Source: Phycisphaeraceae bacterium
Lineage (GTDB): Bacteria; Planctomycetota; Phycisphaerae; Phycisphaerales; Phycisphaeraceae
DNA length: 64,000 nt
Reading direction: 5' to 3'
Assembly: GCA_020851465.1 (NCBI GenBank)
Contig: JADZCR010000017.1
Location: 124,001 to 188,000 of the forward strand
Shown here: piece by piece, positions 26,604 through 36,791 of the stretch
Numbering within the stretch: position 1 is the first letter of the stretch
Layout of the letters: each line of letters begins with the position of its first letter
Notes under the pieces: model-generated
What the model saw: only the letters and a program-made list of their open reading frames with translations
Databases searched by the model: none
Told to the model about the DNA's origin: nothing
Position numbers and translations under genes: made by a program

Positions 26604-26891
26604 TTAATGCACCTGCTCGACACCTGTGATTTCGGGCACTTTTTCACGGATGTTGCGTTCGATACCCATGTGCAGAGTCATCTGGCTCGACGGGCACCCG
26701 ACGCAAGCCCCGTGGAGGCGGATGCGGGCGATGCCTTCCTTGGTGATCTCGACCAGCTCGACATCGCCGCCATCAGATTGAACCGCGGGGCGGATGCGGC
26801 TGATGACGTGAGCCACGCGCTGATAGACGGTGGCCTCGGTGGGAGGGGCGGAAGAAGCGGGGGTAGCTGGTGTCGCAGGGGTCTGACTCAT
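26604..26891 (-). CDS. NifU C-terminal domain (Nfu) iron-sulfur carrier
   Basis: Small Fe-S scaffold or carrier of 95 residues. After a short Ala/Thr/Pro-rich N-terminus it carries the Nfu domain: IRPAVQSDGGDVELVEIT, then LHGACVGCPSSQMTLHMGIE, with the CxxC cluster ligands intact. The start at 26891 (MSQTPATPATP) fits; the much longer upstream frame is not supported. A bare Nfu domain of this kind is common as an assembly factor. It is divergent from the tRNA-tuf operon. Confidence 0.9.
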   Translation of the reverse strand: MSQTPATPATPASSAPPTEATVYQRVAHVISRIRPAVQSDGGDVELVEITKEGIARIRLHGACVGCPSSQMTLHMGIERNIREKVPEITGVEQVH

Positions 26892-27259
26892 GAAGTCATA
26901 ATAAGCAGCCAGAGAGTGTCGCGGCAAGCCGCTGCGATAAATAATGAAGGGTGATTTACAGGTCGGCAGGCCGCTGCACGGGATGTATTGAAGATTGACT
27001 TGTTTTGGGGTCGCTGCTAGGCTGTTCCCCGCTCTGACGGTCGCGGAGCCTCCTCGCGTCGTCGGCGGCAAGCCTTGTTTATCGGTAAGGCGGTACTGAG
27101 GCGCGGATTGGTGAAGTGCCGATTCGTCGTCTGTTTTTGATCGATGGACCGGGGTTAGTGGACGAATGGGGGCGGTGGGTGGTTCGGGTTTCGAGGCGCG
27201 GGTCGCAAGTGGACGATAAGTCTCACCCAGACCGGTCACGCGAGGCCGTTACCGTTTTC
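26892..27259. other. Intergenic leader upstream of tRNA-Thr
   Basis: 368 bases between the Nfu gene and tRNA-Thr. It contains a stable-RNA-like promoter (separate entry) and about 230 bases of leader in which I recognised no further tRNA or known RNA. A short GC hairpin lies near 26920-26935. Confidence 0.5.
26995..27023 (+). promoter_or_regulatory. Candidate promoter for tRNA-Thr/tuf
   Basis: TTGACT (26995-27000), 17 bases, then TAGGCT (27018-27023), followed by a GC-rich stretch (GTTCCCCGC). A good -35, a weaker GC-containing -10 and a GC-rich discriminator are typical of growth-rate-controlled stable RNA promoters. Confidence 0.45.
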
Positions 27260-27331
<72 letters not shown>

Positions 27332-27438
27332 TTGGAAGATCAAGGCCGAAGACAGGAGTGAACGATCGCCGGATACGCAAAGGCAATGTGATAGATCGGA
27401 TGGTCACCGGATCGACTCTGCGGGTGTTTGCTGCGGTT

Positions 27439-27467
27439 TTGAACTTTGCGGTGAGTGCATCTAGAAT
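27439..27467 (+). promoter_or_regulatory. tuf promoter
   Basis: TTGAAC (27439-27444), exactly 17 bases, then TAGAAT (27462-27467). Transcription would begin near 27474 with a leader of about 118 bases to tuf. It gives tuf its own promoter in addition to read-through from the tRNA. Confidence 0.65.
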
Positions 27468-27591
27468 TGCCGTTTCGCCCGCGTTGGGCGGGACGTTTCC
27501 CTCGAAAGCGTAACGTTAGAGGTTGGTAATTTTTAAGGATCGGGTCGGCCAAGCCGGCCCCCAAATGGCCTGACAGGCGGAGGTTAGTTTC

Positions 27592-28800
<1,209 letters not shown>

Positions 28801-28826
28801 GCCGTTTCGATTCCGAAAAACCACGG

Positions 28827-28855
28827 CGCGTCCGCTTCATGCGGACGCGTCTTTA
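28827..28855 (+). terminator. Hairpin after tuf (terminator or attenuator)
   Basis: Perfect 9-bp stem CGCGTCCGC (28827-28835) and GCGGACGCG (28841-28849) with loop TTCAT, followed by TCTTT. The T run is short, so partial termination between tuf and rpmG is likely. Confidence 0.55.
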
Positions 28856-28876
28856 TGAAGACTGCGAGCAGGTTCC

Positions 28877-29056
28877 ATGGCCAAGAAATCCGATGCCGTC
28901 GAGTACGTTTGGCTTCAGTGCAGCGAGTGCGACGATTTGAACTATCGCACGCCGGTGAACGTCAAGGGTGGCATGCCCGAAAAGCTCAAAGCGGGTATGA
29001 AAAAGTACTGCCCCCGCTCCCGCACGCACACGCTGCATAAGATCAAGCGTAAGTAA
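28877..29056 (+). CDS. rpmG: 50S ribosomal protein L33
   Basis: Small ribosomal protein of 59 residues starting MAKKSDAVEYVWLQCSECDD and ending HTLHKIKRK. Two Cys pairs are partly kept: CSEC near the N-terminus, but only one Cys in KYCPRSRTHT, so the zinc ribbon is incomplete. Position between tuf and tRNA-Trp matches the conserved tuf-rpmG-trnW-secE-nusG order. An AGCAGG stretch upstream of the ATG is a weak ribosome site. Confidence 0.92.
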   Translation: MAKKSDAVEYVWLQCSECDDLNYRTPVNVKGGMPEKLKAGMKKYCPRSRTHTLHKIKRK

Positions 29057-29131
29057 TGGTAGATCGCTGACTGTCGAGGGGGCGTCATTTTTCAACAGAT
29101 GATCGATCCTCGGCAGTCGAAAGTCTCCGCT

Positions 29132-29204
29132 ACGGGAGTAGCTCAATTGGCAGAGCAGCCGTCTCCAAAGCGGCAGGTTGCGGGTTCGACTCCCTCCTCC
29201 CGTG
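29132..29204 (+). tRNA. tRNA-Trp (CCA)
   Basis: 73-base cloverleaf. The acceptor ACGGGAG (29132-29138) pairs with CTCCCGT (29197-29203), discriminator G29204. The anticodon stem is GCCGT/GCGGC with loop CTCCAAA (anticodon CCA). The T arm GCGGG/CCCTC has one C-T mismatch. CCA is not encoded. It sits between rpmG and secE, as in many bacteria. Confidence 0.95.
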
Positions 29205-29292
29205 TTTTAAGGAACTTTGGATTGGTCACTGGCGATTGAGGCGTTTCACCCCTTTCGTCGTTTGCGTCAACCATCCGTAACCAGCAATACTC

Positions 29293-29697
29293 ATGGCTCT
29301 TACTATCTACAAACCCGGTCAAGGCTACTGGACCCGCATGCTTAGTGCTGTGGGACTGGCTACTCTCCTGCTTGCGGGCATTGGCTGGGTGTGGCGTGAG
29401 CTTGAAGTTATCCAGGGCGAAAATCGCATCTACATCCAGGCGGGAGTTGCCGTCGGCCTGCTGGTGGTGTTAGGCGCGCTGTCCTACTATTTGCTCAATA
29501 AACCTCGCGTGGTCGATTTCATGATCGCGACCGAGGCCGAGATGCGCAAGGTCAACTGGCCCAGCCGCCGTGAAGTCATCGGATCGACCTGGGTGGTCGT
29601 CTGCGGCACGTTGATGATGGCAGTGCTCCTGCTGGTTGTTGACGTCTTCTTCGTGTGGTTCTTTACCAAGATTTATGTGCTGGTTCCCACGAGCTGA
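29293..29697 (+). CDS. secE: Preprotein translocase subunit SecE
   Basis: Clamp subunit of the SecYEG channel, 134 residues. Three predicted membrane helices, as in E. coli rather than the one-helix minimal form: two in the first 70 residues, then the conserved amphipathic segment ATEAEMRKVNWPSRREVI and the final helix with VVVCGTLMMAVLLLVVDVFF. It lies 22 bases before nusG and is surely co-transcribed with it. Confidence 0.96.
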   Translation: MALTIYKPGQGYWTRMLSAVGLATLLLAGIGWVWRELEVIQGENRIYIQAGVAVGLLVVLGALSYYLLNKPRVVDFMIATEAEMRKVNWPSRREVIGSTWVVVCGTLMMAVLLLVVDVFFVWFFTKIYVLVPTS

Positions 29698-29718
29698 GGT
29701 TGGCTCGAGTATTCCCTT

Positions 29719-30354
29719 ATGTCGGACCCCATAGGACCGTCTCTCATGGCCGAAGAACTCCAGGACCAGATCGGTCCCGATGAACCGATGATCACGCCGG
29801 GCATGAACTGGTTCGTGCTCCGTGTCGCGTCGAACAAGGAAGACTCTGTTCGCAACACGCTCCTGCGCAAGATCAAGATCGAAAACTTCACCCATCTGGT
29901 CAATCGCATCCTCGTCCCGACCGAGAAGACCAAGACCATCAAGGCACGCAAACAGAAGATCACGCTCAAGAAGCTCTACCCAGGCTACGTCTTTGTCGAG
30001 ATGAAGCTTGAGGACGACGGCCGCATTCCGCAGGACGTCTTCTTTCTCATCAAAGAGACAACCGGTGTAGGTGACTTCATTGGCACCGCCGGCCGCCCCA
30101 GCCCGATGAGCGTCCCCGAAATCGAAAAGATGCTCGCCGCCAGCAAGGCTCCCGACGAGAAACAGGCCGAAGTCAAGATGGAGTATCAGAAGGGCGACCA
30201 CATCAAGATCAAGGAAGGCCCCTTCGAAAACATGGAAGGCACCGTGGACGAACTGCTGCCCGCGCAGGGTAAAGTCCGCGTGATTGTCACCATCTTCGGC
30301 CGCGCTACTCCCGTCGAGCTTGAACACTGGCTTCTCGAACGCGCCGACGAATAG
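29719..30354 (+). CDS. nusG: Transcription termination/antitermination factor NusG
   Basis: RNA polymerase-associated elongation factor of 211 residues. The NGN domain starts NWFVLRVASNKEDSVRNTLL and includes KKLYPGYVFVEM. The KOW domain near the C-terminus is KGDHIKIKEGPFENMEGTVD. An N-terminal extension of about 28 acidic residues precedes the NGN domain; starts at 29746 or 29764 are also possible. rplK, which normally follows, is absent: the next gene is on the opposite strand. Confidence 0.97.
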   Translation: MSDPIGPSLMAEELQDQIGPDEPMITPGMNWFVLRVASNKEDSVRNTLLRKIKIENFTHLVNRILVPTEKTKTIKARKQKITLKKLYPGYVFVEMKLEDDGRIPQDVFFLIKETTGVGDFIGTAGRPSPMSVPEIEKMLAASKAPDEKQAEVKMEYQKGDHIKIKEGPFENMEGTVDELLPAQGKVRVIVTIFGRATPVELEHWLLERADE

Positions 30355-30405
30355 CCGAGATGTACGCACTCTCTGCGGGATAAGCCAGCGGTCTTTCCGT
30401 CGAGC

Positions 30406-30945
30406 TTACAGGTCGAGATTCAACAGGTAGTACTTCTGCCCGACATCAGTCGGCGTGTACTCCTTGATGTCCTCCGGTTCTGTACCTTCGAAGAACGGCT
30501 TCCAGTATTCCACGAGCCGTCGAAAAACCCGCTCTCGCGCGCCGGCATCATCGGGAAGTGTGACCACAAACAGCGCGGTCATCTCACCCGGCTGTTTCGT
30601 CAGGTCGCTCAGATCACTGATGTCCACCGCGTGTACAGCTGGCGCGCCGGCATCGTATAGCGCGTTGAATAGATCACGCAGTTGCTGTTTATCGCCGCTC
30701 CAGAGGACATGATGCGTATGCTTCGGATCGAGCCACTCGCGTGCTTCCGCGACTTTGCCTTTCTCGTTGATCAGATCGAGACAATTTTTGTCTGCGCTGG
30801 CTATCTCGGCGGATGAGTTTTTCCCGCCTTGGGTCACAGTTGATGATGTTGTGTTGGAGCTTCCGCTGGATGCGCCGGGTTGTGCATCACCGCAGCCCGT
30901 CGCAGTAAGAAATCCGGCGACCGCCAGGATCGTGAAAAATCTCAT
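30406..30945 (-). CDS. Hypothetical lipoprotein
   Basis: Predicted lipoprotein of 179 residues. The signal AVAGFLTATGC places the lipidated Cys at 18. A Ser/Thr/Gly-rich linker of about 30 residues follows, then a small alpha/beta domain with HTHHVLWSGDKQQLRDLF and EMTALFVVTLPDD. No family is recognised. It is convergent with nusG and 36 bases downstream of the SGNH hydrolase gene. Confidence 0.7.
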   Translation of the reverse strand: MRFFTILAVAGFLTATGCGDAQPGASSGSSNTTSSTVTQGGKNSSAEIASADKNCLDLINEKGKVAEAREWLDPKHTHHVLWSGDKQQLRDLFNALYDAGAPAVHAVDISDLSDLTKQPGEMTALFVVTLPDDAGARERVFRRLVEYWKPFFEGTEPEDIKEYTPTDVGQKYYLLNLDL

Positions 30946-30981
30946 GATGAATTTCCTCGGAAGATAGGAATTTTTTGATCG

Positions 30982-31644
30982 TCATTCACGGACACTGGGC
31001 ACGAACAACCGGCAGACCTCGCTATTGTCGTCCCACATGTCCAGTTCCCGCAATAGTGTTTGGGCCATCACGCGGTGCCCCAGGTCGCTGGGGTGGATCG
31101 CATCACTGAGCCAGTACCAGAGGTAGCCGCCTTGCCACGCGGTCCAGTGATCGACGAGCGCACATTGCGCCTCGCGGGCGATGTCACGGATCGCTTCGAC
31201 GTAAGGCGGCAGGTTAACCGAGTGGACTTCATCGGTAGCCAGGACGCCATTGGGCGTGTGCAGGATGACCGCTGCGCCGGCTGCGTGCAGTTGTGCGACG
31301 ACCTCGCAATAGGTCTTGTGAAAGACAGCTAATCCATCCTTCCCGCCGCGGCAGTCGTTCATGCCGAAATTGAGCGAAACCACACCCGGTCGGTAACGCA
31401 GGCAACTCCACTCGATGTCAGGCTTAAATCCCGCGATGGTCCATCCGCTGATGCCGGTCTTGATGACTGCGTCACGGGTTCGCCGCAATTCCCATCGCAC
31501 CCGCTCGGAGAAGTGTTCGGAATAGTCGCGGGCACCGAACGTATGCTTTGCCCCATGTGTGATGCTGTCGCCCGTGAAGACCCACGTAACGGGTTCCGGA
31601 CGCTTGAGTAGATTGGTAATGCGATTATGGTCAGCGGATTTCAT
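30982..31644 (-). CDS. SGNH/GDSL hydrolase
   Basis: Esterase or acetylxylan/carbohydrate esterase of the SGNH fold, 220 residues. Block I is FTGDSITHG with the nucleophilic Ser; block III is NFGMNDCRGG with the conserved Asn; block V is SDAIHPSDLGH with Asp and His of the triad. Gly of block II is likely in KTGISGWTIAGF. There is no signal peptide, so it may act inside the cell, perhaps in deacetylating imported sugars. It lies 63 bases downstream of the SDR gene. Confidence 0.9.
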   Translation of the reverse strand: MKSADHNRITNLLKRPEPVTWVFTGDSITHGAKHTFGARDYSEHFSERVRWELRRTRDAVIKTGISGWTIAGFKPDIEWSCLRYRPGVVSLNFGMNDCRGGKDGLAVFHKTYCEVVAQLHAAGAAVILHTPNGVLATDEVHSVNLPPYVEAIRDIAREAQCALVDHWTAWQGGYLWYWLSDAIHPSDLGHRVMAQTLLRELDMWDDNSEVCRLFVPSVRE

Positions 31645-31707
31645 AGGTCGAAGTGTAATGGCGGCAGAATGGTCGTGCTGACCCCGGACTGCAACGCGAG
31701 CTTAGGT

Positions 31708-32532
31708 TTATTTCCGTCTTCGAGGTTGCTTCTGGAAGGCTGTCTGTCCCTGCACTTCCCACTCGACGGCGGTGGTGTACCCGCAATCCACGATCAGCGA
31801 TGTACCCGTGACTCCGGCGGAATCTTCACACGAAAAATAGAGCACCGATTTGGCGATGTCGTGCGGCGTGAGCGCGATCCCCATGGGTACCCGCTTGAGC
31901 CGCGCAGCCAGTGCCGCCTCCGGATCCGGTGCTTTGCTCAGGTGATAACGCAGCATGGGCGTATCAGTGATGCCGGGACATATGCAGTTGCACCGCACGC
32001 CGTCGGCGGCGTAGTCCACTGCGATCGATCGTGAGAGCTGGAGTACCGCCCCCTTTGAGGTGGTGTATGCGGGTGTCTGTGATTGCGCGATGAAGCTGCC
32101 GATGGAGCCGATGTTCACGACGTATCCGCGACCAGCCTTGCGCAGATGCGCGATGCCGTGTTTTACGGAAAAAAAAATGGATTTGACGTTGATATTCATG
32201 AGAAGGTCCCACTCCTTCTCCGTGTAGTCATGCAACATGCCTACGTGGACGACCCCCGCGCAGTTGACGATGATGTCGAGCCTGCCAAACTCCTTGACGG
32301 TGCGCAAAATGGATGACTTGACCTGTGCTTCGCTCGTCACGTTGCACTTGATAAAGAGAGCTTGACCGCCTCGATCCCTGATCCGTCGGACGACCTCTTT
32401 GCCGGACTGTTCCTGAATATCGATGACCGCTACGGCTGCCCCTTCCTGTGCGAGCAATTCACACACAGCCTCGCCCATCCCCGACGCCCCGCCCGTGACC
32501 CACGCGACTTTTCCCTCAACACGGTTACCCAT
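31708..32532 (-). CDS. Short-chain dehydrogenase/reductase
   Basis: NAD(P)-dependent oxidoreductase of 274 residues from the ATG at 32532. The classical SDR motifs are present: the nucleotide loop TGGASGMGEAV, NCAG in place of NNAG, catalytic Ser in NIGSIGSF, and YTTSKGAVLQL with the Tyr and Lys. An Asp after the second strand (AVIDIQEQ) suggests preference for NAD. The C-terminus extends about 20 residues beyond the usual VDCGYT end. It is probably co-transcribed with the SGNH hydrolase. The substrate is unknown. Confidence 0.92.
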   Translation of the reverse strand: MGNRVEGKVAWVTGGASGMGEAVCELLAQEGAAVAVIDIQEQSGKEVVRRIRDRGGQALFIKCNVTSEAQVKSSILRTVKEFGRLDIIVNCAGVVHVGMLHDYTEKEWDLLMNINVKSIFFSVKHGIAHLRKAGRGYVVNIGSIGSFIAQSQTPAYTTSKGAVLQLSRSIAVDYAADGVRCNCICPGITDTPMLRYHLSKAPDPEAALAARLKRVPMGIALTPHDIAKSVLYFSCEDSAGVTGTSLIVDCGYTTAVEWEVQGQTAFQKQPRRRK

Positions 32533-32633
32533 AAGCGTATTTCCCAGGATAGAAGGGCATGGTACGTCCCGGCCCGCACACTTCAAACGTATCCCCGTGA
32601 CTGAAGGACATAGCTATCCATGAGGAAGATGTT

Positions 32634-33152
32634 TTACTTGAGCACTTTTCGGACATAGGCCCGCGTGGTCGGGTTGGCGAATTGATCAACAAGCTGTTTG
32701 CCGGTGATGCCGGGATTTTCCTTGCGAAGAGTCTGGACGCGAGTCGGCCCCATGTGATACGCCGCCACCACCAGATGCGGATCGCCGTTGAATCGATCGA
32801 ACAACCGTTGAAGATAGGTTGTGCCGATGAGGATGTTGTAGGAAGGATCAAAGAGATCCCCGCGCGGGATCTTGAGGATTTTCAAGGCATCCGTTTCAGC
32901 GTCTGCGCGGACCTGCATCAAGCCGTAGGCCTCTTTGTTGGAGACAGCTTTGGGATCGCCGCCGCTCTCCTCACGGATCACCGAACGGATGAAGGAAACT
33001 TCGAGTCCGGTGCGGCGTGCGTTGGCTTCGATCTGGGGCATGTAGCGGTCGATGCGCTTCTGAATGCTCCGCTCGTGGATCACCTCCGCTTCCTTCCACG
33101 TGAGCAGAGCCACGAGAATCGTCAGAAGCAGCACGAGGATCAGCCGCTTCAT
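32634..33152 (-). CDS. Lytic transglycosylase (Slt/MltE type)
   Basis: Peptidoglycan-cleaving enzyme of 172 residues. A signal anchor (LILVLLLTILVALLTW) is followed by a lysozyme-like domain: the catalytic Glu in IREESGGDPKAVSN, the AYGLMQV block, NILIGTTYLQRLFDRF and VVAAYHMGPTRV. All four SLT motifs are in order, so activity is likely. The start at 33152 places the signal directly after two basic residues. It would remodel the thin planctomycete cell wall. Confidence 0.93.
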   Translation of the reverse strand: MKRLILVLLLTILVALLTWKEAEVIHERSIQKRIDRYMPQIEANARRTGLEVSFIRSVIREESGGDPKAVSNKEAYGLMQVRADAETDALKILKIPRGDLFDPSYNILIGTTYLQRLFDRFNGDPHLVVAAYHMGPTRVQTLRKENPGITGKQLVDQFANPTTRAYVRKVLK

Positions 33153-33246
33153 TCGGCTATGGGCGTCCTGGTGTTTCACCACCGACTATACGTCGGCAGA
33201 TTGCCTGTCGGTCGAGATGTTTTTAGCGATCCGTTGTTGATGACCT

Positions 33247-34014
33247 TTACTCGATCACCACAAGCTGACCGGTTTTCTCGATCTGGATTTGCGGCCTCTG
33301 GTTGTGCAGTTCAACCACGCCTTTGGCGCGGATCGTTTTATTTTTGAAATAGGTTTCAGGAGCTTCCGGCCAGCCGTACAGTGTTCTTTCAAACATGATG
33401 AGATAGAACGATTCCCGATCGCGTGAGAAATTAAGGAAACAGACCTTGCCGCTCCGGCGGGTCGTGACGATCCGACCTTCTACGGTGATCTCCTGCCCGA
33501 CGTGTTTGCTGGCTTCGTACCACGGCACGATCTCCGTGGAAGATGGTGCTGTCGTTGATTTTTCTTCTTCCGCGCTGTCAACCTTCACTGCGGGGAATGG
33601 CCGCGTGATGACTTCACCCGGCTCAGGGATCGGGCTGCGGGGCAGTGATCGCTCCGCACGGCTGACAGGCGAGGAACCCACGGTTTTGGCGGGGTCTTCC
33701 GCGGATGTCTTTTCAACAGGAGGATCTTCTGCGGGCACGTCCCGGCTGGTGCTGATATCGGGAGCGGGAGGCGAAGTCTGTACGGGCGACGGCAAAACAG
33801 GCGGCGTCTGTTTTGCGATAGGCCTGTCGTTGAGCTGCGGCTGCTCCATTCGGTGAGGCAGCATCACCACCAGCACGATCAAGATCCCCATTGCCACCAG
33901 CAGGATTCCCGCCAACAGGACGATGATGAGTTTCTGCCTTGCCGCGGCGCGAGAATCAGGCGCTGGTATTGCGGATCGGATTGATGGATTTGGTCGTGAT
34001 AAGGGGTCAGCCAT
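33247..34014 (-). CDS. Membrane-anchored protein with OB-fold-like C-terminal domain
   Basis: Protein of 255 residues: a polar N-terminus, one helix (LIIVLLAGILLVAMGILIVL), a Pro/Ser/Thr-rich linker of about 100 residues and a C-terminal domain from about 165. This domain reads like an OB fold of the kind seen in small nucleic-acid-binding or exonuclease-associated proteins: VGQEITVEGRIVTTRRSGKV, FLNFSRDRESFYLIMFER, and TIRAKGVVELHNQRPQIQIE. The function is unknown. It is divergent from holB with 69 bases between them. Confidence 0.7.
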   Translation of the reverse strand: MADPLSRPNPSIRSAIPAPDSRAAARQKLIIVLLAGILLVAMGILIVLVVMLPHRMEQPQLNDRPIAKQTPPVLPSPVQTSPPAPDISTSRDVPAEDPPVEKTSAEDPAKTVGSSPVSRAERSLPRSPIPEPGEVITRPFPAVKVDSAEEEKSTTAPSSTEIVPWYEASKHVGQEITVEGRIVTTRRSGKVCFLNFSRDRESFYLIMFERTLYGWPEAPETYFKNKTIRAKGVVELHNQRPQIQIEKTGQLVVIE

Positions 34015-34083
34015 AGCGAAGCTCGTGAATCGAGTTTACCCACTTCGGTGAACGCCGTGGTACCGCCCTGATAATATGCCCGC

Positions 34084-35196
34084 GTGGATGAGATTCTCGG
34101 CCAGTCGCGGGTCATCGAAGTACTCCAGGCTGCGCTCCAAAGCGGCCGGGTTCACCATGCCTTTATCTTCCACGGCCAGGAAGGCATCGGTAAGCTCACC
34201 ACGGCCAAAGCGTTCGCCAGAATTCTGCTTTGTCACGATCAGCAGCGCGATCTAAGCGGGCGCATCATCGCGTGCGGAGCGTGTGAGTCCTGCCGCCTGC
34301 TGTCGGGCGAGGGCGATGACTCCACCAAGGCACACCCTGATCTGCACATCATCCGAAAAGAATTGGCGATCTATGACAGTGATAAAAAAGTCCGTGACCG
34401 GAAGCTGATGAACATTCCCATTGATGTGATCCGCAAGTGGTTTCTCGGCCCGGTTTATCTGGCGTCAAAACTCAAGCACCAGAAGGTGTTCATCATCGAC
34501 GAAGCAGACATGATGGATCGCCACAGCCAGAACGCGATCCTCAAGACTCTCGAAGAGCCGCCGACAGGAACCTATCTGATTCTCATCAGTGAGAGTAACG
34601 AATGGCTGCTGCCGACGATTCGCAGCCGCTGTCAGCACATCTCTTTCCTGCCGCTGCCGGATGAGGTGATACGAAAGTGGATTGACAAGCATGCGCGGGA
34701 GCTTCCCGAAGCGTCGAAGGTCTGGCTGCTGGAATTTGCCGGCGGAAGCCTGGGGCGTGTGGAGCTGGCATTGCGGAATAATCTGGCAGCTTGGGCGCAA
34801 GCGATCCTGCCGGCCCTTGATGAGGCGTCAAAAGGAAAGTTCGCAGCGAATCTAGGCTCTCTGATGGCGGAAAAGATTGACGATTTCGCCAAAAGATGGG
34901 TGGATGAACACGAGAACGCATCCAAGGAAGCTGCGAACAAATTCGCCGCATCGTTGATGTGGGTTCTCATCAGTCAACACGCCAGACGACGTTTGGCGAC
35001 ACTGGCGACCAAACTTGATCCGGATGATCCGGACGCCTGTATGGATCTGCTGTCGCCCTGGATTGGGGTCATCGATTCTCTGAATGCCGCGGAAATGGAG
35101 ATCGGCACGAACGTCAACCTTGGCATCGCAGCCGATCACCTTGCTTCACGTATTTACCGCGCACTGTCCGGTGAGGCGGTTCTCCTCGACGCCTGA
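34084..35196 (+). CDS. holB: DNA polymerase III delta' subunit
   Basis: Clamp-loader AAA+ subunit of 370 residues. The P-loop is FHGQEGIGKLTTA, the Walker B is VFIIDEADMMD, and the sensor 1 region is LILISESNEWLLPTIRSRC. A zinc module lies at about 56-71 with Cys in LLCHD and CGACESC. The C-terminal collar domain is present but diverged. The start is GTG (34084). It could also be read as a DnaX-like paralogue, but the length and the lack of a long tail favour delta'. tmk, its frequent neighbour, is not adjacent. Confidence 0.9.
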   Translation: MDEILGQSRVIEVLQAALQSGRVHHAFIFHGQEGIGKLTTAKAFARILLCHDQQRDLSGRIIACGACESCRLLSGEGDDSTKAHPDLHIIRKELAIYDSDKKVRDRKLMNIPIDVIRKWFLGPVYLASKLKHQKVFIIDEADMMDRHSQNAILKTLEEPPTGTYLILISESNEWLLPTIRSRCQHISFLPLPDEVIRKWIDKHARELPEASKVWLLEFAGGSLGRVELALRNNLAAWAQAILPALDEASKGKFAANLGSLMAEKIDDFAKRWVDEHENASKEAANKFAASLMWVLISQHARRRLATLATKLDPDDPDACMDLLSPWIGVIDSLNAAEMEIGTNVNLGIAADHLASRIYRALSGEAVLLDA

Positions 35197-35239
35197 GTCT
35201 TACGGATTATGATGGATTCGAAGAAAGCGGCGCCGGCGC

Positions 35240-36697
35240 ATGGGCCAAGTCCTGCATCACGTCTGGCTTCACTTCGGGCTTTACTATCACGTATTTTCGT
35301 GGCTGCTGTTTCTGGTGATGATGCTGGTAATTCTTGGCCGTCGTCTCACCACCGCTGAGACGCTGGCGTGGATCGCAATCCTTTATGTCAGGCCGGAAGT
35401 CGGCACCCTCTTCTGGCTGATCCTGGGTGATCGCCGGTTGGGGCGGACGCGCGTGCGGTTACATCGACAGGTGATTCAGACGATGCGGACGCTCAGTTGG
35501 CGTGATGCGCAGCGGGCGTATGTTACTCGTCCGAGAGTCGAGGCCGATTCGCTGCCGCTGGTGCTCCAGGCCGAGCGCACCACGGGCATGCCGATTGTCG
35601 GAGGTAACAGCGTCGATCTGATGCACGACAATGCTGCCATGATCAAGCGTCTGGTTGACGACATCGACCAGGCCGGGTCACACGTCCATCTGCTCTATTA
35701 CATCTACGAACCTGACGATACTGGGCGGCAAGTTAGCGAAGCGTTGATCCGCGCAGCCAGACGCGGTGTGACCTGTCGGTTACTGGCGGATGCTGTGGGT
35801 TCGCGTTTGTTTTTCAAATCGAAACTGCTGCGGTCGCTGACTCAGGCAGGCGTTCATGTCGTACCAATGCTGCCGGTAGATCTCCTGCGACGAGGGTTGG
35901 CTCGGATTGATCTGCGCAATCATCGCAAACTGGCGATCATCGATGGCGTCATCGCGTTTACCGGCAGTCAGAACATCGTTGATGATGACTACGGCCGCAG
36001 CCGCGCGGGTAATTGGGTGGACCTGTCCGGTCGCTTCACCGGCCCGCTGGTCACCCAACTCCAGACGGTTTTCACAGAGGACTGGGCCTTTGAAACAGAC
36101 GAGGTGCTCGACGGGTCGGATATTTTGCCGATCCAGCAGATTACGGGAAACGTTGTCGCGCAAGCGGTGCCTACCGGTCCCAGCCATGAGACGGAAGGTT
36201 TTCACCGCGTATTGCTATCGGCGATCAACATTGCGCGACATCGCATTATCATCACCAGTCCCTACCTCGTACCCGATGAGCCGACCATGCTGGCACTGGC
36301 GATGGCAGCCGATCGTGGGGTGGACATCAGCATCGTCGTGCCTCGGAAAGGCGACCATCGAGTAGTCGCTGCGGTGGGGCGATCTTTTTATCGCGGCCTG
36401 ATGGAGTCGGGGGTAAAGATGTTCCTCTACTCTCCCGGATTGCTGCATGCCAAGACGGTGACGGTGGACGATACGTTCGCCTTACTAGGCTCGGCCAATC
36501 TCGATGTTCGTAGTTTTTATCTCTGTTTTGAGATCAATGTTGTGCTCTACGGTCCGGAGGTCACGCTGCGTCTGCGTGAGGAACAGGAGCAATATCTCTG
36601 CGACTCCACCCGGCTCGATCTGGAAACGTGGAAGCGGCGACCGTTTTACAAGACCTATCTGGAAAACACGGCAGGGTTACTGGCACCGTTGTTCTGA
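35240..36697 (+). CDS. cls: Cardiolipin synthase (PLD type)
   Basis: Inner-membrane enzyme of 485 residues that joins phosphatidylglycerol molecules to form cardiolipin. Two N-terminal helices (FLVMMLVILG region and the TLFWLILGDRRLG region) are followed by two phospholipase D repeats: HRKLAIID with TGSQN, and HAKTVTVD with GSANLD. Both HxKxxxxD catalytic motifs are intact. The length matches ClsA. It lies 43 bases after holB on the same strand. Confidence 0.94.
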   Translation: MGQVLHHVWLHFGLYYHVFSWLLFLVMMLVILGRRLTTAETLAWIAILYVRPEVGTLFWLILGDRRLGRTRVRLHRQVIQTMRTLSWRDAQRAYVTRPRVEADSLPLVLQAERTTGMPIVGGNSVDLMHDNAAMIKRLVDDIDQAGSHVHLLYYIYEPDDTGRQVSEALIRAARRGVTCRLLADAVGSRLFFKSKLLRSLTQAGVHVVPMLPVDLLRRGLARIDLRNHRKLAIIDGVIAFTGSQNIVDDDYGRSRAGNWVDLSGRFTGPLVTQLQTVFTEDWAFETDEVLDGSDILPIQQITGNVVAQAVPTGPSHETEGFHRVLLSAINIARHRIIITSPYLVPDEPTMLALAMAADRGVDISIVVPRKGDHRVVAAVGRSFYRGLMESGVKMFLYSPGLLHAKTVTVDDTFALLGSANLDVRSFYLCFEINVVLYGPEVTLRLREEQEQYLCDSTRLDLETWKRRPFYKTYLENTAGLLAPLF

Positions 36698-36791
36698 AAA
36701 CAGGACGCAGCAGGGCAAATGTCGCTTTAGCGCGTAAACTTCTCCGTGGTCGATTGAACGATCTGGAACCCAGGAGATTGGCAGTTGTCTT